The notes under the pieces were generated by a model that was not told where the DNA came from, searched no databases, and worked only from the letters and a program-made list of their open reading frames with translations. A stretch of 64,000 nucleotides of DNA from Oerskovia flava (GTDB taxonomy: Bacteria; Actinomycetota; Actinomycetes; Actinomycetales; Cellulomonadaceae). Each line of letters opens with the position of its first letter. Position 1 is the first letter of the stretch. Both the position numbers and the translations under genes were made by a program. The stretch is taken from assembly GCF_026163685.1 (NCBI RefSeq), contig NZ_JAOXSR010000003.1, forward strand, positions 62,001-126,000. Reading direction: 5' to 3'. This document shows, piece after piece, positions 58,662 to 64,000 of this stretch.

Positions 58662-59795
58662 GTGAACGAGCCGATGACCGACGTCGTCACTCCAGATCCC
58701 ACGACCCCCACCAAGCCGCTCTCCCGCCGCGCGCTCCTCTTCGGGGCCGGAGCGGTCGCCGCCAGCCCGGCGGTCGCTCTCGTGCTCGGCTCGGGCGGCA
58801 CCGCGGCGCCGGCGTCGGCCGCCACCCGGGCGTCGATGCCGTCCGCGATCCAGAGCTTCGCGACCACCGCACCGCCCGCGCGGGTGCAGGTGTCGGCCGA
58901 GCCGGTGGCCGGCGTCCGACGCATCACCATGTACGCCGAGCGGATCGACGCCCGCACGGTCGGTTACGGGCTCGCGCCCGGCGAGGCCACGGTGCCGGGC
59001 CCGGTCCTCGAGATGTGGGAGGGCGAGACGCTCGAGATCGAGCTCGTCAACACGACCGACCAGCGGCTGTCGATCCACCCGCACGGCGTGAACTACGACG
59101 TGAACTCCGACGGCAGCCCGTTCAACGACTCGTTCAACGAGCCGGGCGAGACGCGCGTGTACAGGTGGGAGACGGTCCCGATGCGTCGCGACCGCGGCAT
59201 CTGGATGCCCGGCAGCGCGGGCTACTGGCACTACCACGACCACGCGTGGGGCGAGCACGGGACGCCGGGCGTCGCGGCGGGTCTCTACGGGGCGCTCGTC
59301 GTGCGGCGGATCGGGGACGTGCTCCCGCAGAAGCAGTTCACGGTCGTCTTCAACGACATGCTCGTCAACCAGAAGATGGCGCCGGACACGCCCATGTTCG
59401 AGGCGAACCTCGGCGAGCGGGTCGAGTTCATCTGCATCGGGCACGGCAACACGTTCCACACCTTCCACCTGCACGCGCACCGGTGGGCGAACAACCGGAC
59501 GGGGCTGCTCACGGGCAGGGACGACCAGAGCCAGGTCGTGGACAACCGCGACCTCAACCCGGGCGACTCGTTCGGCTTCCAGGTCGTGGCGGGGCTCGGC
59601 GTCGGGGCGGGCGCGTGGATGTACCACTGCCACGTCCAGTTCCATGCCGACGGCGGCATGGCCGGGATCTTCCTCGTGCGCAACGCCGACGGCAGCATGC
59701 CGCCCGGCGCCCAGGAGTCCATCGATCGCTTCCAGCACCACGGCGCGCACCCGATCCCGCCGGTCCCGGGCGTGCCCGACCACTCCGGCCACTGA
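58662..59795 (+). CDS. Two-domain multicopper oxidase (small-laccase-like), Tat-exported
   Basis: A 377-residue oxidase with a twin-arginine signal (PLSRRALLFGAGAVAASP) and two cupredoxin domains. All trinuclear-cluster motifs are present: HPHGVNYD, YWHYHDHAWGEHG, HTFHLHAHRW and the C-terminal HCHVQFHADGGM, which also carries the type 1 Cys. The small size and domain order match small laccases, which act as trimers oxidising phenols. GTG 58662 has AAGGAG five bases upstream; ATG 58674 is an alternative. It is followed 78 bases later by the large sugar-dehydrogenase-like gene, perhaps in one operon. Confidence 0.85.
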   Translation: MNEPMTDVVTPDPTTPTKPLSRRALLFGAGAVAASPAVALVLGSGGTAAPASAATRASMPSAIQSFATTAPPARVQVSAEPVAGVRRITMYAERIDARTVGYGLAPGEATVPGPVLEMWEGETLEIELVNTTDQRLSIHPHGVNYDVNSDGSPFNDSFNEPGETRVYRWETVPMRRDRGIWMPGSAGYWHYHDHAWGEHGTPGVAAGLYGALVVRRIGDVLPQKQFTVVFNDMLVNQKMAPDTPMFEANLGERVEFICIGHGNTFHTFHLHAHRWANNRTGLLTGRDDQSQVVDNRDLNPGDSFGFQVVAGLGVGAGAWMYHCHVQFHADGGMAGIFLVRNADGSMPPGAQESIDRFQHHGAHPIPPVPGVPDHSGH

Positions 59796-59873
59796 CCGCA
59801 CCTCCCGCTGTTCCCGGGCTCGCCCGGGCGTACCGATGACCGATGCACCGCACCGATGACAAGGAGCCAGAGA

Positions 59874-62800
59874 GTGCTGTCCAGACACGTACCTCCCCCG
59901 TCCACGAGAGGACGCTCCCGGACGGGAGCCCTCAGAACCCTGGCCGTCGGCCTGACGAGCGCAGCGCTCGTCGCCGGCACGGCCCTGCTGCCGGCGTCTG
60001 CCCAGCCGGGCGCAGTCCCCGCCACCCAGCCTGCCGCGAACCCCGCGGCCGCCCCCGCGGCCGTCCCGGCGGCACCGGTACCGGGCGCCGCCCTCGTGCG
60101 CGTCCTCGTCTTCCACGGCGACCCGGACGAGCAGGACGACCCGGTCGTCGAGGCCACGGCTGCCCTCGCCCAGATCGGCGCCGAGCACGGGTTCGAGGTC
60201 GAGGCGTCGTCCGACCCGGCCGTCTTCTCCGAGGCGACGCTCGGTGACTACCGCGGCGTCGTCATGCTCTCCTCGGAGGGCATCGAGCTGAGCGCCGCGC
60301 GCGAGGCGGCGCTGCGGGCCTACGTGAACGACGGCGGCGGGTTCCTCGGCGTGCGCGACGTGGCTCGTGCGCAGGACGCGTCCCAGTGGTTCACGGGGCT
60401 CGTCGGTGCGCGGATCGCCGGCGCGCAGCCGGACGCCGCGGACGTCGCCGAGGTCACCGCGACTGCGGAGAACCCGCCGAACGAGATCGCGACGAAGCTC
60501 ATCGACGGCGATCCCGGCACCAAGTGGCTCGCGTTCGAGCGCACCGCGACCATCACCCTGCGGCTCGAGGAGCCGCTCGAGCTCGCGCGCTACACGCTGA
60601 TCTCGGCCAACGACTCCGCGGGTCGCGACCCGCAGAACTGGACGCTCCAGGGCTCCAGCGACGGCGAGACCTGGGAGGACGTCGACGAGCGCAGCGACGA
60701 GGACTTCCCGCAGCGCTTCCAGCCCCGCGACTTCGAGGTCGAGAGCGACACCGCCTACGGGTGGTTCCGCCTCGACATCACGCAGAACGCGGGGGACGGA
60801 CTCACGCAGCTTGCCGAGATCTCGCTGTTCGACGACGAGTCCGTGAACCAGCCCGCACCGGAGCTGCCGGTCGAGACCCGGACCGTCGACCTGATCGACC
60901 GCCAGCACCCGGCGACGGCGGACCTCCCGCTCACGTGGGAGCGGGACGACAAGTGGCTCGACTGGGCCGACAGCCCGGCCGGCCAGGTCCACACGGTCGC
61001 GCAGCTCGAGCCCGGCCCCGACGCCGGACCGACGACGTCCCCCTTCCACCCCGTGTCCTGGTGCCGTGACTACGACGGCGGCCGGTCCTTCTTCACCGGG
61101 ATGGGCGGCACGGCGGAGAGCTGGTCGGACGAGACGTTCCGCCAGCACGTGCTCGGCGCGCTGCAGTGGACGACGGGCGCCGTGCGCGGCGACTGCCAGG
61201 CCACGATCGCGGCCAACTACACCACGGAGCGCCTCACTTCGACGAACGCCGCGGGCGAGCTCGACCAGATCGGTGAGCCGCACGGCCTGACGACGGCGCC
61301 CGACGGCACGGTCTTCTACGTCAGCCGTGGCGCGTGCCCGACCGGACCGATCCCGTCGTGGGACGACCCCGACGTCGGGCTGGGCTGCGGCACGATCCAC
61401 GAGTGGGACCCGGAGACGGGCGAGGCGAGCCTCCTCACGACGCTCGAGGTCATGGGCAACCGTGGCAGCGGCAGCGAGCTCGTGAAGAACGAGGAGGGGC
61501 TGCTCGGCATCGCGCCGGACCCGGACTTCGCCGAGAACAACCACCTGTACGTCTACTGGATGCCGCACGAGTCGATCGACCGTGAGCGCCGCGTCGGGCT
61601 GCGGACCGTCTCGCGGTTCACCTACGACCCGGCCGGCCCGAGCATCGACCAGGAGACCCGCGTCGACCTGCTCGAGTGGGAGACGCAGATCCACAGCTGC
61701 TGCCACGCGGGTGGCGGCATGGCCTTCGACGACGACGGCAACCTGTACATCGGCTCGGGCGACGCGAACTCCTCGGGCGGGTCGGACGGCTACTCCGGGA
61801 ACAACTGGACCCAGGAGTACGCGGGGATCAGCTTCCAGGACGCGCGCCGCACGTCGGGCAACACGAACAACCTCAACGGCAAGATCCTGCGGATCCACCC
61901 TGAGGAGGACGGCTCGTACTCGATCCCGGACGGCAACCTCTTCCCGGAGGCGGACGACCCGGGGGACAAGACGCTCCCCGAGATCTACGTCATGGGCGTA
62001 CGCAACATCTCGCGCCTGCAGATCGATCCGGACACGGACTGGCTGACGGCGGCCTGGGTCGGACCCGACGCCGGTCAGCCGAGCCCTGAGCTCGGCCCGG
62101 CGAAGTACGAGACGGCGACGATCATCACGTCCGCCGGCAACCAGGGCTGGCCGTACTGCATGGGCAACGGGCAGCCGTACCGTGACCGCAGCAACGAGGA
62201 CGCGAGCGTCCTCACCGGCTGGTACGACTGCGACAACCTGAAGAACGAGTCTCCGCGCAACACCGGTCTGGTCGACATCCCGCCGGCGCGCGACAACATG
62301 ATCTGGTACTCGCCGAGCGGTGGCGGGCCGGTCTTCCCGATCGGCGACGACGGCGTCCCCTCCTACGTGGACGACGAGGCGACGTACACGCTCCCGTGGC
62401 TGCGCGGTGGTGGTCAGGCCGTCATGTCCGGGCCGACGTTCCGGGCCTCGCAGGTCGACGAGGGCAGCGACGTCGCGTGGCCGTCCTACTGGGAGGGCAA
62501 GTGGTTCCTCGGTGACCAGTCCAACCCGAACAACCGCGTCGCGGTGACGGTGAACCCGGACACCGTGGAGGAGCAGGGCGCCCCGGCCTTTATGGAGGAC
62601 CTGCGCCACATCCTCCCGGGCGGCCGCGGTGACACGCTGCTGCAGAGCTGGATGGATGCGACGTTCGGTCCGGACGGCGCGCTGTACCTGCTCGACTACG
62701 CGGGCGGGTTCTTCAGCCTCGACCCGAACCAGAAGCTCCTGCGGGTCACGTACGACGGCGGGGCTCCCACCCCGGCGCCGGCCGCGACCGGGGCGAGCAT

Positions 62801-63884
62801 CCAGGGCGACCCGCTCACGGTGGCCTTCACCGGCGCCCGCTCCGGCGGCGTGGCCTACCACTGGGACTTCGGGGACGGGACGACGTCGACCAAGGCCAAC
62901 CCGCGGCACACCTACCCGCGGGTGGGAGAGTACGAGGCGACGCTGACGGTCACCTACGCCGACGGCACCACCGCCACGGTCACCGCCGACGCGAGCACCA
63001 CGTGCACGCTGCCGGACGACCGCGAGACGGTGTTCTTCGGCGAGTTCGACTCCGGGGTTCCCAACCTCGACCTGGGTGGCTGCACCATCGCCGACCTGTT
63101 CCAGGACGAGAAGGAGTGGGACACCCACCAGAAGTTCCTGCGGCACGTGCGGTCGGTGGCCAAGAGCCTGTTCGACGACAGCCGCATCACGGGCGCGCAG
63201 CGCAACGCCCTGGTGAACGCGGCGGCGCGCTCGCAGATCGGCGTCGACCCGGGTGGGTACCGCACGATCTTCGACGGGACGAAGGAGTCGTTGTTCGACT
63301 GGGTCCAGCTGCCGGGCGGGCGGTTCGAGCTCCGGCCGGACGGCTCGCTGCGGTCCGAGGGTGGGCTCGGGATGCTCTGGTACGAGGCCGAGGAGTTGGG
63401 TGACTTCTCCATGAAGATGCTCTTCCGCGACGTCTCGCAGGGCAGCACGTTCGCGAACAGCGGCGTGTTCACCCGGTTCCCCGACCCGACGGCACCCGGC
63501 GACGCCGAGTGCGCCGAGGGGCAGTCGCCGGCGTGGGTCGCGATCTCGTGCGGTCACGAGATCCAGATCTACGACGGCCCGACGGGCGAGACCCAGAAGA
63601 CGGGCTCGGTCTACAACTTCGACCCGCTGACGCTCGCCGAGGCCGGGGTGACGCCGAAGGGTGAGTGGAACGAGTACGAGATCCGGGTGGTCGGTCAGCA
63701 GTACACGATCATCCGCAACGGCGTGGTCATCAACGAGTTCGAGAACTCGCCCGGCCAGGAGTCGTCCCGCGCGGGCGACCCGCCGACGGACCTGCGCCAG
63801 TTCGAGCGCGGATTCATCGGGTTGCAGAACCACGGTGCGAACGACTTCATCGAGTTCCGCGACATCCGGATCGCCGACCTGTAG
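59874..63884 (+). CDS. Giant secreted ThuA / discoidin / sugar-dehydrogenase-like / PKD / DUF1080 protein
   Basis: A 1336-residue exported multidomain protein. Signal peptide to about residue 45; ThuA-like domain first half about 75-185 (LVRVLVFHGDP, VNDGGGFLGVRDVARA); an inserted F5/8 type C (discoidin) domain about 185-322 (KLIDGDPGTKWLAF, NWTLQGSSDGETW); ThuA second half about 330-445 (IDRQHPATADLPLTW, YDGGRSFFTGMGG); a PQQ-dependent glucose/sorbosone-dehydrogenase-like propeller 460-960 (GLLGIAPDPDF, LYIGSGDANSSGG, GNTNNLNGKILRI, NQGWPYC); a PKD domain 970-1042; and a DUF1080 jelly roll 1120-1336. Start chosen at GTG 59874 (AAGGAG seven bases upstream); ATG 59856 is an alternative. Confidence 0.85.
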   Translation: MLSRHVPPPSTRGRSRTGALRTLAVGLTSAALVAGTALLPASAQPGAVPATQPAANPAAAPAAVPAAPVPGAALVRVLVFHGDPDEQDDPVVEATAALAQIGAEHGFEVEASSDPAVFSEATLGDYRGVVMLSSEGIELSAAREAALRAYVNDGGGFLGVRDVARAQDASQWFTGLVGARIAGAQPDAADVAEVTATAENPPNEIATKLIDGDPGTKWLAFERTATITLRLEEPLELARYTLISANDSAGRDPQNWTLQGSSDGETWEDVDERSDEDFPQRFQPRDFEVESDTAYGWFRLDITQNAGDGLTQLAEISLFDDESVNQPAPELPVETRTVDLIDRQHPATADLPLTWERDDKWLDWADSPAGQVHTVAQLEPGPDAGPTTSPFHPVSWCRDYDGGRSFFTGMGGTAESWSDETFRQHVLGALQWTTGAVRGDCQATIAANYTTERLTSTNAAGELDQIGEPHGLTTAPDGTVFYVSRGACPTGPIPSWDDPDVGLGCGTIHEWDPETGEASLLTTLEVMGNRGSGSELVKNEEGLLGIAPDPDFAENNHLYVYWMPHESIDRERRVGLRTVSRFTYDPAGPSIDQETRVDLLEWETQIHSCCHAGGGMAFDDDGNLYIGSGDANSSGGSDGYSGNNWTQEYAGISFQDARRTSGNTNNLNGKILRIHPEEDGSYSIPDGNLFPEADDPGDKTLPEIYVMGVRNISRLQIDPDTDWLTAAWVGPDAGQPSPELGPAKYETATIITSAGNQGWPYCMGNGQPYRDRSNEDASVLTGWYDCDNLKNESPRNTGLVDIPPARDNMIWYSPSGGGPVFPIGDDGVPSYVDDEATYTLPWLRGGGQAVMSGPTFRASQVDEGSDVAWPSYWEGKWFLGDQSNPNNRVAVTVNPDTVEEQGAPAFMEDLRHILPGGRGDTLLQSWMDATFGPDGALYLLDYAGGFFSLDPNQKLLRVTYDGGAPTPAPAATGASIQGDPLTVAFTGARSGGVAYHWDFGDGTTSTKANPRHTYPRVGEYEATLTVTYADGTTATVTADASTTCTLPDDRETVFFGEFDSGVPNLDLGGCTIADLFQDEKEWDTHQKFLRHVRSVAKSLFDDSRITGAQRNALVNAAARSQIGVDPGGYRTIFDGTKESLFDWVQLPGGRFELRPDGSLRSEGGLGMLWYEAEELGDFSMKMLFRDVSQGSTFANSGVFTRFPDPTAPGDAECAEGQSPAWVAISCGHEIQIYDGPTGETQKTGSVYNFDPLTLAEAGVTPKGEWNEYEIRVVGQQYTIIRNGVVINEFENSPGQESSRAGDPPTDLRQFERGFIGLQNHGANDFIEFRDIRIADL

Positions 63885-63893
63885 CACCCGGTC

Positions 63894-63930
63894 GGGCAGG
63901 CGGGGTCGGCACGGCCGGCCCCGCCCGCCC
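63894..63930 (+). terminator. Strong GC-rich hairpin after the giant secreted protein gene
   Basis: Two 17-base arms (63894-63910 and 63914-63930), pairing at all but one position when one G-U is allowed, with a 3-base loop, nine bases after the stop codon. Confidence 0.65.
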
Positions 63931-63994
63931 GGCGCACGGCCGCGCCCGCGGCACACCATCTGCCCGCACCTCGACGTAGAGGAGTGCACCACCC

Positions 63995-64000
63995 ATGGAA
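63995..64000 (+). CDS. Start of a further gene, cut off by the window end
   Basis: ATGGAA at 63995-64000 is preceded by AGAGGAG twelve bases upstream, a good ribosome-binding site. Only two codons are visible, so nothing can be said about the product. Confidence 0.3.

Noticed and set aside
58524-63992. A very long open frame on the minus strand opposite the oxidase and the giant secreted protein
   Set aside because: It is a GC-rich antisense frame: it is Arg/Val/Asp-rich without domains, while the plus strand encodes clear multicopper oxidase, propeller, PKD and DUF1080 motifs.

Overview
This 64 kb window is chromosomal DNA from a very GC-rich actinobacterium. Codon third positions are almost all G or C, GTG and TTG starts are common, and genes are tightly packed with many 4-bp ATGA/GTGA overlaps. 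Secreted carbohydrate-active enzymes, a probable class-E-sortase-type anchor motif and the TANNNT-type promoters suggest Cellulomonas or a close relative; that is an inference from gene content, with no rRNA or marker gene present. I see no rRNA, tRNA, CRISPR, prophage or transposase.

Layout. 1-1.5 kb: an incomplete uracil-DNA-glycosylase-like gene and a VOC/NTF2-like fusion. 1.5-8.8 kb: a small lipoprotein, three tandem membrane-anchored PQQ-type beta-propeller paralogues (the first reduced to its two ends), oligopeptidase B and a membrane protein. 8.8-11.6 kb: an SPFH protein and an NAD-kinase-like protein divergent from an NrtR-type Nudix regulator, with paired operators between. 11.7-13.3 kb: a PiT phosphate transporter behind a PHO-box array, plus a small membrane partner. 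13.4-18.8 kb: a copper cluster (two YcnI proteins, CopC-CopD fusion, two His-rich membrane proteins), a MarR regulator and a divergent SnoaL-like gene with palindromic operators. 18.8-27.8 kb: transglutaminase-like protein, GH3 enzyme, sortase-type adhesin, SRPBCC protein, tyrosinase, DUF2182 protein, threonine aldolase.

27.8-34.2 kb: a five-gene transport operon (FecCD permease, ATPase, binding lipoprotein, and a CydD/CydC-like exporter-fold pair). 34.3-36.2 kb: a WXG100-like three-gene cassette. 36.2-39.3 kb: LLM flavin oxidoreductase, GH13 enzyme, YchJ protein. 39.4-43.5 kb: GH19 chitinase, secreted asparaginase, ScyD-like protein. 43.8-50.6 kb: an EspC-like protein, LVIVD and DUF305 proteins, ASCH protein, kinase-like protein, an unrecognised membrane protein and a histidine phosphatase. 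50.7-54.7 kb: alkaline phosphatase with a WxL-like tail, its DUF916-like partner and a lipoprotein. 54.7-58.2 kb: two hydrolases, a YjbR/HhH protein and a lone MNT nucleotidyltransferase. 58.3-63.9 kb: a Tat-exported two-domain multicopper oxidase and a giant secreted ThuA/discoidin/sugar-dehydrogenase/PKD/DUF1080 protein.

Themes. Phosphate starvation probably links PiT and the WxL phosphatase through PhoP. Copper handling recurs (YcnI/CopCD, tyrosinase, DUF305/LVIVD, multicopper oxidase). Two sequence-level patterns cut across the map: leaderless promoters with TANNNT exactly six bases before the start codon, and a family of long intergenic hairpins bounded by GCCGAAC that sit at the 3' ends of minus-strand genes.
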